A stretch of 64,000 nucleotides of DNA, taken from assembly GCA_933207985.1 (NCBI GenBank), contig OW240916.1:320348336-320412335 (forward strand), in the 5' to 3' direction. Shown here piece after piece: positions 1 to 11,157 of the stretch. Both the position numbers and the translations under genes were made by a program. The DNA is from Pelobates cultripes. Taxonomy: Eukaryota > Chordata > Amphibia > Anura > Pelobatidae. The notes beneath the pieces are model-generated. The model saw only the letters and a program-made list of their open reading frames with translations. It searched no databases and was not told the origin of the DNA. How positions within the stretch are numbered: the first letter of the stretch is position 1; each line of letters starts with the position of its first letter.

Positions 1-507
1 GTTGAAAGTGCAGAAGATCCTGATATACATTTTTTGTTTTATATAGGATACTTGAAGAGATGTTGCTGCATCCTTGAAGCCAGTGTGCATTTTCTATGTG
101 CGCACCCCAACCTAGACCACTTGCATCCGTATTGAGTGTTACCCAGTGCACATCCTCCAATGGAAAACCAATGTCTAGGTTTCCTTGTGACGTTCATCAG
201 TTCCAATCTCATTTCAGGAACTCTGGAAGAACTAATTCCTGATGCTTGGCTAAATTGCTCCAGAAACACTGCATGAGTTGAGCAAAGATGTCACTTTGCC
301 CCTCTTACAATCCCGATGGTGGAGGCAAATGTCCCTCTCAAACTCATTATGTGTTTTGTAGAAACAAAAAGTTTTTGGTTTTTGTTGTGTGACATTAAAA
401 ATCATTTTTGCTTTTCTGTCTTCTGTGAGAGAGATTGAATTTTTCATCATGTATGAGAGGGCATCTAGAAAATGTATTTGACAGGTTCGAGGGATCTGGC
501 TGTTGAA
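1..507. other. No gene recognised
   Basis: I see only short uncorrelated open frames and no splice-consistent exon or recognisable repeat family. The right edge is set by the 3' end of a minus-strand LINE. Confidence 0.4.
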
Positions 508-665
508 AAAGTTAAGAATAGAAACATAGAATGTGACGGCAGATAAGAACTATTCGGCCTTCTAGTCTGCCCAATTTTCTAAATACTTTAATTAGTACCT
601 GGCCTTACCTTAAGTCTAGGATAGCCTTATGCCTATCCCACAAATGCTTAAACTCCCTCACTGTG

Positions 666-1008
666 TTAAAGGACCACTCTAGGCACCCAGACCACTTCAG
701 CTTAATGAAGTGGTCTGGGTGCCAGGTCCAGCTAGGGTTAACCCATTTTTTATTTTTTTTTATAAACATAGCAGTTTCAGAGAAACTGAAAGAGCTCTTG
801 CCGCGCGTGCGCATTCAGCCGAAAGGGAGGAGAGGAGGAGGATCGGAGGCGGAGAGCTCCCCGCCCGGCGCTGGAGAAAGGTAAGTTTTAACCCCTTTCC
901 TCTCCCCAGAGCCCGGCGGGAGTGGGACCCTGAGGGTGGGGGCAGCTTCAGGGCACTATAGTGCCAGGAAAACGAGTATGTTTTCCTGGCACTATAGTGG
1001 TCCTTTAA
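666..1008. mobile_element. TTAA-flanked MITE (Kolobok/T2-like or piggyBac-like)
   Basis: The 343-bp segment starts TTAAAGGACCACTCTAG and ends with the near-complement CACTATAGTGGTCCTTTAA. It sits inside the LINE 3' region, whose sequence is collinear on both sides. TTAA target sites are known for Kolobok and piggyBac; TTAAAGG ends are typical of frog T2 MITEs. No coding capacity. Confidence 0.75.
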
Positions 1009-1234
1009 CCTCTATCCCTTCATCTGGAAGGCTATTCCATGCATCCACTACCCTCTCAGTAAGTAATACTTCCTGATATTATTTTTAAACCTTTGTCCCT
1101 CTAATTTAAGACTATGTCCTCTTGTTGTGGTAGTTTTTCTTGTTTTAAATATAATCTTATCCTTTACTGTGTTGATTCCCTTTATGTATTTAAATGTTTC
1201 TATCAAATCCCCCCTGTCTCGTCTTTCCTCCAAG

Positions 1235-2439
1235 CAGTGGCGGATCCAGAGCCTGACCTCGGGAGGGGCACTTGCAGATTATTTAGAGAAATAATCCAGA
1301 CACAATACCCACTACAGCACAGTGTAGTGGTTATGGTGCCAGTAGTGCCGGGACCCCCTTCCAGAGTAAGTAGTCAAACCGTTTAAGAACAGTTTGACAA
1401 GTTACCTGAGGTCTGCTTGGAAATGGGGCTGTAGTAGGGCATAGGAGCAGGGGTGCAGTGTGTGTGTGTTTGTGTAAGAAGGACTGTGTGAGCAGTGTGT
1501 GTGTGTGAAAGTTGCAGTGTGTACATGAGGACGGCAGTGTGTGTTAGGGGGGCAATGTGTGTGTGCGTTGCAGTGTGAGTGGGGGGCAATGTGTGTATGG
1601 GGGGAAGTTTGTGTGTGGGGGGCCAATGTGTGTGTAGGGTGTGTGTGTGTGTGTGTATTGGGGCAGTGTATGTGGCAATGTGTGTGTATGGGGGAAGTGT
1701 ATGTGTGTGTATGGGGGCAGTGTATGTGTGTGGGAGCAGTAGTGTATGTGTATGGTGGGCAATATGTGTATGGTGGGCAATGTGTGTATGGGGGCAGTGT
1801 ATGTATGTGGGGGCAGTGTATGTATGTGGGGGGAAATGTGTGTGTATGGGGCAATGTATGTGTATGGGGGGCAGTGTTTGTGTATGGGGGCAGTCTATGT
1901 ATGTGGGGGGCAATGTGTGTGTGTGGGGGCAGTGTATGTGTGTTTGTATAGGGTATGTGTGTGATAAGGATGGGGGGCTTTTTTATGTTTTTTTTTATTT
2001 GATAAAAAAATAATTTAAATTTAAAATATACATAATGTCCCCCCTCCCTTCTTACCTTTGTTTAGGGAGGACGGGGGACATTTCTCGATCCCTGGTGGTC
2101 CGGTGGGGAATCTCTGGTTGTCCATGTGGTGAGAGTTCACTCTCGCGAGATCCGTAGTGTTGCCGTGGTAACGCTCCGTGCTCGCGAGAGAAGGACCTGG
2201 AGGAGCTGCAGACTGAGCTCCCCCGGGTCCTCTCTCTCTCCCTCCTCTGCCGGCGGCCAGCAAACAGTGCCTGTGGACCGGAGAGGGAGATCTCTGTTCT
2301 CCCCTCCGGTCCATGAAGGCACATTGCAGGGCTGGCGCTTAAACAGCGCCAGCCCTGCATTAGCCGGCGGGGAGAGGGAGAACCTCGGATTCTCGGGGGG
2401 GCAATTGCCCCGTTGCCCCCCCCCCCGGATCCGCCAGTG
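1235..2439. mobile_element. Non-autonomous hAT-like element in the LINE
   Basis: The ends are CAGTGGCGGATCC and GGATCCGCCAGTG. A perfect 8-bp duplication CCTCCAAG lies at 1227-1234 and 2440-2447, the size expected for hAT insertion. Removing the insert restores the minus-strand LINE reading frame, which supports the boundaries independently. The interior has a TG-rich minisatellite and a GC-rich segment with two CTCGCGAGA sites, but no transposase. A shorter inverted relative lies at 4723-5355. Confidence 0.85.
1455..1965. repeat. TG/GGGGCAGTGT minisatellite
   Basis: Irregular units of roughly 20-30 bp alternate GTGTATGTGTG with GGGGGCAGTG. Long open frames on both strands here are products of the simple repeat and are not genes. 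It lies inside the hAT-like element. Confidence 0.9.
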
Positions 2440-3226
2440 CCTCCAAGCTATACATGTTAAGTTCCTTTAACCTTTCCTGGTAAGTTTTATCCTGCAATCC
2501 ATGAACCAGTTTAGTAGCCCTTCTCTGAACTCTCTCTAAGGTATCAATATCCTTCTGGAGATACGGTCTCCAGTACTGTGTACAATACTCCAAGTGAGGT
2601 CTCACCAGTGTTCTGTACAATGGCATGAGCACTTCCCTCTTTCTACTGCCAATACCTCTCCCTATACAACCAAGCATTCTGCTAGCATTTCCTGCTGCTC
2701 TATTGCATTGTCTGCCTACCTTTAAGTCATCAGAAATAATCACCCCTAAATCCCTTTCCTCAGATGTTGAGGTTAGGACTCTATCAAATATTCTGTACTC
2801 TGCCCTTGGGTTTTTACGTCCAAGATGCATTATCTTGCACTTATCCACATTAAATATCACTTGCCACAACTCTGACCATTTTTCTAGTTTACCTAAATCA
2901 TTTGCCATTTGGCTTATCCCTCCTGGAACATCAACCCTGTTACATATCTTAGTATCATCAGCAATATACCTTACCATTGAGACCTTCTGCAATATCACTA
3001 ATAAAAACATTAAAGAGAATGGGTCCAAGTACAGATCCCTGAGGTACCACACTGGTGACAAGCCCATACTTCGAATATACTCCATTGACTACAACCCTCT
3101 GTTGCCTGTCACTCAGCCACTGCCTTACCCATTCAACAATATTGGAATCCAAACTTAAAGATTGCAGTTTATTGATAAGCCTTCTATGTGCAACAGTGTC
3201 AAAAGCCTTACCGAAATCTAGGTAAG

Positions 3227-3868
3227 CAAAGTTTCACCCAAAATTCTTGATAATTTGAAGAATTCTTTCAGTCTGGTACATCAAGTCTTCTTGTCCTGCT
3301 GCTGCTATGATGACATTGACCAGACAGTGAAATATACAAGCGCCCAATGTCCTTGTGTAGGCAAAGTCCTGAAAATGATGACCTCCAACTTGTAAGCCTT
3401 GGAGAGGGTAATCTTCAGAAGTTTATATTTGTTCTTCGAAAAGAACCACTCTTACCTCCAAAACTCCTAGCTTGACAAGTTTTTAAATTCTGAGGCCAAT
3501 TGTGTTAACGGCTAGGCCAATATTATCTGTTATCAAGTGCCACTGTTGAATATTTTTATTTGATTGTGGATTTTTATTGATTTTGTGGAATAAACTGTGA
3601 CAATTATATTGTAACTTTCTTTTTTAAATTTTTTGTCTTTGTGTGTGTTTTAACTTCTTCAAAACTGGTAACTATGTTCTTATGCCGGGTTCCTTGCGCC
3701 ATCTAGTGTATTTTTAAGATATACATGGGAGACTGTTTATTCATGGGACATGGGACGTTTATTCAATTCCTCTGCTAAAAAAAACTTAAATTCTGCATGG
3801 ACTGGAAACGAGGGCTTTTTCTTTTTACATTCTGGCAAACAAATTGGGGACTTCTGGCTTATTGGAGG
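3227..3868. other. No gene recognised
   Basis: AT-rich sequence between the LINE and a hAT-like element. No convincing ORF, exon or repeat family was identified. Confidence 0.4.
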
Positions 3869-4259
3869 CAGGTGTGCAGGGCCGGACTGGCCCACCGGGA
3901 AACCGTGAAATTTCCTGGTGGGCCGCGGCATCTGGGGGCTGCGCTGCGCATGTATGTGCCACTAGGTGGCCGGTCCGGTGACACACACTCTGAGGGGCCG
4001 ACCTGCGGCCGCATTCCACACTGGAGCCTCCGGGCCGGGTGGCAGCCTCGCTGAATTGTGGGAACCGCAAGGTAAAATGGTGTGCTGGGAATTGTGGGAA
4101 CCGCGAGGGAGCATGGTAGAGAGACATGCTCCTCCCTCCTACTTCAATCCTCATTCCTCAGCATTAGTGACAGGAGTGCCGCCGGACCGGCGAGGTTGCC
4201 ACTCGGCCCGGCGGCTCCAGCATGGAATGCGCCCGGCCCCCCTGACTCCTCTCAGGTAA

Positions 4260-4705
4260 ATGGGAAGGGGAAGACGGGGAATAAAGAGATACAAGGGGAG
4301 GGGGAAATAAAACAGAGTGGGAATAGACACAGGGAAAAGAGGGGGAAAGAGACAGAGGGGGAAGAGTGAGATGGAGGGAGGAAAAAGAGACAGAGAGGAA
4401 GAGAGATGTGGGGGAGAGAGAGAGACACAGGGAGAAAGGAGAGTGACACACAAGGGGAGGGGGAGAAAGAGGCAGAGGGGGAAAGGAGAGAGACATACAA
4501 GGGGAGGGGGAGAAAGAGGCAGGGGGGAAAGGAGAGAGACACATAAGGGGAGGAGGAGGAAGAGGCAGAGGAGGAAGAGAGAGACTGGGAAGGAGAGAGG
4601 GGAGACATGGACACAGAGGCGCAGTGAGGGGAAGAAAGAAACATACAGAGTGACTTGGGGGAGACAAAAAGGCACACAGAGGGCTGGAGATAAAGAGACA
4701 CACAT
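4260..4705. repeat. GGGGA/GAGACA purine-rich minisatellite
   Basis: A strongly purine-biased tract with repeated AGGGGGAGAAAGAGGCAG-like units of about 50 bp. The serine/leucine/proline-rich minus-strand frames here are shadows of the simple repeat. Confidence 0.85.
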
Positions 4706-4722
4706 ATGGGCTGTGTATATCA

Positions 4723-5355
4723 CTGGTGGATCCGGGGGGGAGGCAACAGGGCAATTCCCCCCCCCCCCCACGAGGCTCTTCCCTGCCAGCTGATCTCCCT
4801 ACCTGTTCCACAGGCACCGTGCGGCACACACTACCTCCCATACACACACTGCCCCCACACACACCATACATATTCACACACTTCCCCCATACACACATTG
4901 CCCCATACACACACACTGCCCCCCCACACACACACCATACACATTTACACACTGCCCGATGCACACATTGCCCCCCACACACATACACAGCCCCCCATAC
5001 ACACATTGCTGCTCACACATATACAGCCCCCCCATACACACATTGCCCCACACACCCTACACATTCACACACTACACCCCCCCCACACACACATACACTG
5101 AACCTTTCACACACACTGCAACCCTCACACATTGCACCACTGCTCCTATACCCTACTACAGCCCCATATCCCAGCAGACCCCAGGTAAGTTGCCAAACTG
5201 TTCTTAAACGGTTTGACTACTTACTCTGGGAGGGGGTCCTGGCACTCCTTGCACCATAACCACTACACAGAGCAGCAGTGGTTATTGTGCATGGATTTTT
5301 TCTTTAAATAATCTACAAGTGCCCCTCCCGGGATCAGGCTCTGGATCCACCACTG
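4723..5355. mobile_element. Nested hAT-like element, inverted relative of 1235-2439
   Basis: The ends CTGGTGGATCC and GGATCCACCACTG are flanked by GTATATCA (4715-4722) and GTATATGA (5356-5363), a 7/8 match. Interior blocks around 5160-5240 (AACTGTTCTTAAACGG and neighbours) are the reverse complement of blocks near 1380-1440 in the first element. Its CA-rich tract corresponds to the TG tract there. Confidence 0.8.
4820..5135. repeat. CACA/CCCCCATACACAC minisatellite
   Basis: Imperfect units alternate ACACACATTG with CCCCCCATACACAC inside the nested hAT-like element. Histidine/threonine-rich open frames are artefacts of the repeat. Confidence 0.9.
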
Positions 5356-5893
5356 GTATATGACATGTATATTAATGTGTATTATTTTTATACATATATA
5401 TAATTATGCCTATTATATTCACACAAGTTTTAATGTGCATTTATATATGCTTAATACACAGATACATGTCATTAATATGTACCATTTGTAATGAGCAGAT
5501 ATTGGCCCAGTCTTGTTGCTAGATGCAGACTCCATCACAATAACATATTTAAAGTGAAGAGCACACCCACAGGACTTCAAAATAGACAAGATAACGTCAT
5601 TTTTTTACAGTTGTGCCCTACATACATTCACCATTTCAGTCCCATTAGCAAGCTTTCCTTAATATATCAACATTGATTACATGCAAAGGCACGTCTGCTT
5701 AAAATAAATCTGCACTTTTGTTTATTTTGAAGCCTATATGTGCTTTTTTTTCACGTTGGAGTAATAATTTTTAACTTTAAGTTATCTGTTCTAACTCTGT
5801 ATCTGCACACTATGCTGGCGCGAGGCATTATGGGGCTGGTAAATATTTTTTTCCAGGTCTGCTTTTAATTCCCAGTCCGGCCCTGCATGTGTG

Positions 5894-6459
5894 TCTTGTG
5901 AATTAAGAGTAAATCTCACAGTCTTTATTAATTTCTCAGTCAATTGTTTACGATTCACAAATCTCATCGTGGTCCTCCTCTATTAGAATTACACCTTTTT
6001 CTTCCTCAAAGAATCTTCATCTGAACCCTCTCAACGTTATTCCTCTATGGATTCTCTGGGAGAAGATGTCCTCTCTTCCAAGCTAACTTCTACTGCATGA
6101 TGATTCCAAGCCATCAACGCTGCAGGGGGTGGATCTAGCTGCCTCTATTAAGGCTTGGGTATCACATTCTAAACAATAGTTTGTCTTATGTTTCCTCTTA
6201 CTCATTGGTTTATCCGTTTTATGATGAGCAGGGTACTAGCTTAACGGACATGATATGCGTGTGCACATTCTTCTAGTCTAATTAAACCGCAGTAATCTAA
6301 AAAAAAGTACATATAGATATTTATTTTTATCTGAGATGTTCTCCTACACTAGTGCGAATTTTCCATAATTTAATGTAGCTAAAATATTTTATCATAATTA
6401 CTACCCTACAAATATATATATATTACATAGAGATAGACTTTTGATGCTTTATGTGTGTG

Positions 6460-6491
<32 letters not shown>

Positions 6492-6517
6492 GACAGAGAG
6501 AGTCTCTATATTACAAT
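5894..6517. other. No gene recognised; (TA)n microsatellite at about 6463-6489
   Basis: AT-rich sequence with a run of about 13 TA dinucleotides. No exon or element with defined ends was found. Confidence 0.45.
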
Positions 6518-6734
6518 GAGAGGCTCTACCTCTGATTTGGCCCGTTGGGTACGTTTGCCACTGAGCGTTGTGGCGGCGTGTTGGCCTCTTAGTGACGTTT
6601 AAAGAGATTCAAGAAAGTTGGCCGTGACCTGTGATGCCCCAACTACTTTGCCGAGAGTGTGGAGATGCAAGGCAGTAGTTATGATTTGGCCCGAGGGGCG
6701 AATTACCTCAGTTGTTGAGGATGGGAGTTGGCCT
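6518..6734. repeat. Dispersed repeat block A, copy 1
   Basis: About 217 bp beginning GAGAGGCTCTACCT is repeated with a few percent difference at 56448-56664 in the same orientation. Similarity stops abruptly at both ends. It encodes nothing recognisable. Confidence 0.8.
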
Positions 6735-8384
6735 TGCGGGGCAGCTTTGTAATGGCACCGGAGGCCTAAAATCTACATATGGCCACCTAGGAAATCCTAA
6801 CAGCCAGACCAAATTAAAGGTAACATTCTGTAAAGTGAGTGGTTGTTGTAAGGGATCTGTAATTATGAAAATGACTAAACTGACATACCTGGCATAATTA
6901 ATAATTGGTAGAATCCTAGAAGAAGATAGAAATACATTGGTAGATAGAAGTGGGTTGTCAAAAGTGTACTGTGGTCCAATAATCTAAACACAAACAAAAA
7001 GTGAGACCAGAGAGAGCAGTGTTCATAATACAGAACAAAGTTACTAATACTGTGAGAGCAGCAAAATGATTGCCAAGAAGGTAGAGTAAGAACAGTGATC
7101 CCAGAACACAAATAGTCTAGTGATATCTCTACCAAATACCAAATAGGCATATACATGCCACGGCCGACTCGAAAACACATGTGCCCGGCCGGCGGCGCCA
7201 TTTTGACCCTTGAACTTCCCTCCCCTTTTTGAAGAGCTCCCCATAAACACAAAATAAGTCTTTAAGTATTATCATATCTATTAAGTTAGTATTAACTCCT
7301 ATAACTATAATTCAGTGTCTTTACTGCTTTTTATTTTCTTTCATTAAAAATTATGTTAATTGCTTTAGGTCATGTGACCTATGGCGTCATACAACCGTTA
7401 CATTAGAATTTTCTACTCCTATTTAAAGCAGTACTGGTCCCTTTCCTCTGTAAACACTTTAGATAAAGTCATTAAATGGTGAAACACGTTAAGTGTATTT
7501 TAAATATTGTTTTACATAGCTATTTTACTCTATTTTTTTTATATTTTATAGTCTATTAGCAATAAAAGTACTTTTTTATTGGGCCTGTTTGCTGATGTAT
7601 TTTTCAACACCATATCCTTGGTGGGGGTAATACCCACCTACGCCTGTTGGCCAGAGCAAACTTTATTTGCTCTACTAAACGTGAGTAGATTTTACCTATT
7701 CTATTTTACTCTGCACTCCATACGGTGTACGCTATTTTGGTTTTATTTTATTCCTTCCATCTATATCATTGGAGAGATGCCATCAACACCAATATCCAAG
7801 AGTGGGGATTTTACCACTTCAGGCTCAACCTGCAGAGCCGCCTTCCACAGTCCAGAACACGTGAGTGCACATCTGTTATTTGTTTTATCCTTATTGGATA
7901 TACTGCACTATATGCTTTTTACCTCTCCCACATATCTACGAGAGTCACCACCACCACTCGTAGAGTTCGTACTCCATTATATCCTAAGGCATGGATCATT
8001 CCACCCAAACGCTCAAGTTCGAGCTACACATGTATTTTCTTGTTATATATTGGAATCTTTACATACTTCACTATCCGTTCTCCATTTTCCCTTTGTTTTT
8101 ATTATATATACTCCAAGGATATTTTGGGAGCTGCATCCCCCCCCCTGTTTTTTTATCGGCTTCTTTTTGGGACTAAAGACCCCGATATTGGTGACTAAGC
8201 TGCCCTCTTAACTGTTTCAGTATCTGAAATACACTGAATACCTCTTTGTTTTCCATATATTGTTTGTGGATTTGGCCTTAAAGTTGCAGCGTTCAATTGA
8301 AGAGGCTTGCTGCTGAGATGGTTTGGGGATTGGACTTTCAAGTTGCAGTTATATAAAATATACAGTGAATGCTGATACCAAATA
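6735..8384. other. Unassigned repeat-like region, possible Penelope-like terminal sequence
   Basis: No supported gene. Around 7455-7500 the segment ATGGTGAAACACGTTAAG resembles the GAAAC-containing core seen in terminal regions of Penelope-like elements, followed near 7560 by an AATAAA. The long hydrophobic plus-strand open frame at 7579-8211 has no recognisable domain. I treat it as non-coding. Confidence 0.35.
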
Positions 8385-9239
8385 TAAAATGTAACAATAG
8401 TGTTAAATACTTATCGTATTATGTAGGTGTCTTCAAAATAGCATGCAATAGTGTATAACTGTAAATCATATTTGGATAAAATCCTAAAAGTGGAACGCTC
8501 ACAATTTTCAGAGCTAATACACACAGCTCTGGTATGACGGTTTGACAGGCCTGTGGGTCCATTTGAGCGACTCCCTCTTTAGAGTTTACCGTAGATGGTT
8601 CCTTATACTGCATGTTCTTATGCAGGTCACTAGGTTAATATATAAAATGTATACAGTATAATATTGTTTAGCACCCAGATATACTGTGTCTTTAGATATA
8701 TTATACTCACAAGTGTGGAGCCTATTGTATGGCTCACTATGATAAGGGGCCATACACCCCCATGATAGAGTGCAGGAACACTGGATAACCACTAACATTT
8801 TAAAAAGTATATGCTTTATTAATTTTCTATAAACCCATCCCCCCCCCCCCCACCAAAAAAAACCCCCAGTGCAATGGGACATATTTGACAGAGGTTGCAT
8901 ATTGTAGTGTTATAACTGCTTTTATTACAAATATTAAGCACTTTTAATGTGCCATAAAAAAGGTATATCTACTAAACAGCGCTTTCTGCACACCTATACT
9001 TATATACAGAGCGGGCAAACATAGGTATACAGTGTAGCTTATTTGTACATGTCTTCCATCAATGTTGCAATATTCCACTATTCTTTCCAACTGTCACATT
9101 GATATTTAAATGCTTGAAATGTAACTGCCACTTTGTTGTGTCGATGTGTATGTGTCCCATATAATCTGTTGTGAGGAATTTCATTAATTGAACTGTATGC
9201 CCTCTTTTGGGCCAGGCTGTATATGCACAAGTAGTGGGT
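8385..9239. repeat. Dispersed repeat block B, copy 1
   Basis: About 855 bp starting TAAAATGTAACAATAG and ending near GTGGGTACAG is repeated in the same orientation at 61387-62317. The main difference is near 8820-8870, where this copy has a C-rich run and the other has about 120 bp of AT-rich sequence. Confidence 0.85.
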
Positions 9240-11157
9240 ACAGGAGTGTTTTTAAACTAAGAGGGGGGGCAAAAGGGTGATAAAACATCAATCCAACAAT
9301 GAACCGTAAACATGAACAGCGTGAGTTAGGTTAGCAAGGGACGAATCACGACGAGCTGCCCAAAATAAAGGGTAAAACACATACGAAAGGTGCCTTGAAC
9401 AGCATAAACACATGAACAAAAGAATATGGGATCTGGCTTTCCAGCTTATAGATGGAATCAGGTGTTACCCAATCAGGTGGGAGAGACAGAAGCCTAGAAG
9501 GAGCATGGTTGTTGCGGCCACCAGATGGGGTCACAGCTCCCTAAAGATGGGGGGAGAATACAATAGGCCGAGAACGATGTAGGGCATGGCACAAGCAAGG
9601 TGGGGTAGAAAGCGATGATAGCATGAAGGGGGGAGAGGTGAGGGGGAGAAGGGTGTTACAAAGTTAATAGAAGGCTGTGGGAGGCTTGTTACCTAAGTTC
9701 ATTGCATTGTTGTCTGTTTGTTAACATGCCTGTGAAAAGGAAAAACACTTGGAAATGAAATAAATAAATAAAAAAAAAACCATCAATCCAATTGTCCCCC
9801 AAAACAAGGACTTGTGGCAATAATGGCAGCTGATAATGTAGATTTAGTCGCTGTTACTGAGACATGGTATAATGAGAAAAATGACTGGGACATAGCAATA
9901 CCAGGGTACTCTTTATATAGAAAAGACAGGGAAGGCAAGGGAAGGCAAGAAAGGGGAGGGGTGGCCTTGTATGTGAAGGATAGCATAAAATCTAGCCTAA
10001 TAAAAGTTAGTGAGGCGAACATAGAGTCCGTTTGGGTTACGTTAGAATTTGGTAATCACACAGTAACTCGTGTAGGTGTGATTTATAGGCCCCCAGGACA
10101 AATAGAAGAGTTAGATAATCTACTAGTTGAGGAAATAGCTAAAATGACAATGAAGGGGGAAGTTATCATCATAGGCTTTAATCTTCCTGATGTAAATTGG
10201 AAAACAAAATTAGCTACATATTCTAAACTCCCTATTGGGATTGTCTCTAAAACAACTCATTGAGGAGCCAACTCGTAAAGAGGCCATACTAGATTTAGTG
10301 TTAACAAATAGAGATTTGGTATCAGATATTACTGTAGGTGAAAGTTTAGGATCCAGTGATCATCAGTCAGTGTGGTTTAAAATAAAAACAGTGACTGAGT
10401 CACACCACACAAAAACAAAACAGACTTTTCTAAAATTAGAATATGTGTAAAGGAGTCATTATCAGACTGGAGCAATTTAAATGGAGTCCAAGAGAAATGG
10501 GATTATTTAAAAGTTGCACTATTGAAGGCAACAGAAAATTGCATTAGGCTTGTCAGTAAAAGCAAAAAATTCAAGAAACCACTGTGGTACTCCGCAGATG
10601 TGGCCAAAATAGTAAAAAACTAAAAGTTAGCATTTAGTAATTATAAATAAAAACAGAGTAAGTAAGACAGAATGATATATGAGATTAGGAAGAAAGAGGC
10701 TAAGCAAGTTGTAAGAGCTTCCAAATCACACACAGATGAGAAAATAGCACAGTCAGTAAAAAGGGGGATAAAACATTTTTTAGATACATAAATGAGAAAA
10801 GAAAAGTAAAACAAGGATTGGTTAGATTAAAAACAGAAGAAGGAAGGTATGTAGAAGAGGATAAAGGTCTAGCTGACTGCCTCAATGAATATTTTTGTTC
10901 TGTATTTACAGTTGAAAATGAAGGGAAAAGGATAAATGAGTCATTTATTACACGTGAGTTTACAGAGGAAGAGCTTCTATTTCAATTGTCAAAAGTAAAG
11001 ACAAATAAGTCAATGGGACCTGATGGAATACACCCAAAGTTATTAAAAGAGTTTAGTGGTGTACTAGCAAAACCATTAACAGATTTATTTAACCAATCAT
11101 TGTTAACAGGAGTAGTCCCAGAAGATTGGAAGTTAGCGAATGTTGTGCCCATTCACA
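9240..11157 (+). mobile_element. CR1/L2-type LINE, 5' part (endonuclease and start of RT)
   Basis: Plus-strand frames show an AP-endonuclease domain around 9814-10380, with AVTETWYNEKNDWD near the start, a GFNLPDVNW motif that appears to have lost an Asp from the usual GDFN, and a SSDHQSVWF motif. The frame is shifted near 10261. From 10818 the RT N-terminus follows, with KTNKSMGPDGIHPK and LANVVPIHK. The element stops at about 11157 and resumes at about 14406, so this is one LINE interrupted and partly deleted by later elements. Confidence 0.85.
9297..9780 (+). mobile_element. Retroposon with A-rich tail and 11-bp target duplication
   Basis: A 484-bp insert is bracketed by CATCAATCCAA at 9286-9296 and 9781-9791 and ends in AAATAAATAAATAAAAAAAAAAC. 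Target duplication plus A-rich 3' tail is the hallmark of target-primed reverse transcription by an L1-type machinery. It interrupts the leader of the surrounding LINE. No coding sequence is visible, so it is a 5'-truncated LINE tail or a SINE. Confidence 0.75.

Larger units (their letters stand above)
508..3226 (-). mobile_element. CR1/L2-type LINE, 5'-truncated, broken by two DNA elements
   Basis: On the minus strand the reverse-transcriptase C-terminal half is readable. It starts near 3226 with an [14 protein letters not shown] segment, continues through a PQGSVLGP motif, the RT active-site segment with ADDTKIC near 2955, and thumb/C-terminal motifs such as YRTLVRPHLEYC around 2600-2640. 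The frame is interrupted by a hAT-like element (1235-2439) and resumes exactly after one target-site copy as ERRDRGDLIETFKY. It is interrupted again by a TTAA MITE (666-1008). The short 3' UTR ends near 508. This is the usual anatomy of vertebrate CR1-clade elements: the 5' half is lost and the ORF has a frameshift near 2960, so it is a dead copy. Family naming is from motif memory. Confidence 0.85.
3877..5885. mobile_element. hAT-like element with CAGGGCCGGACTGG ends
   Basis: The left end CAGGGCCGGACTGG is matched by CCAGTCCGGCCCTG at the right end. Flanks CAGGTGTG (3869-3876) and CATGTGTG (5886-5893) form a 7/8 target duplication. The interior has a GC-rich left part, a GA-rich tract and a second, nested hAT-like element at 4723-5355. 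No transposase frame was found, so it is non-autonomous. Confidence 0.75.

Noticed and set aside
1383..2013. His/Thr/Pro-rich and Cys/Val/Gly-rich open frames
   Set aside because: Translations of a TG-rich minisatellite inside a transposon; low complexity on both strands.
4151..5259. Ser/Leu/Pro-rich and His/Thr-rich frames
   Set aside because: Shadows of the GA-rich and CA-rich tracts in nested hAT-like elements.
7579..8211. 210-aa hydrophobic plus-strand frame
   Set aside because: No domain, no partner in other copies and an overlapping second frame of similar length. It looks like chance in T-rich repeat DNA.
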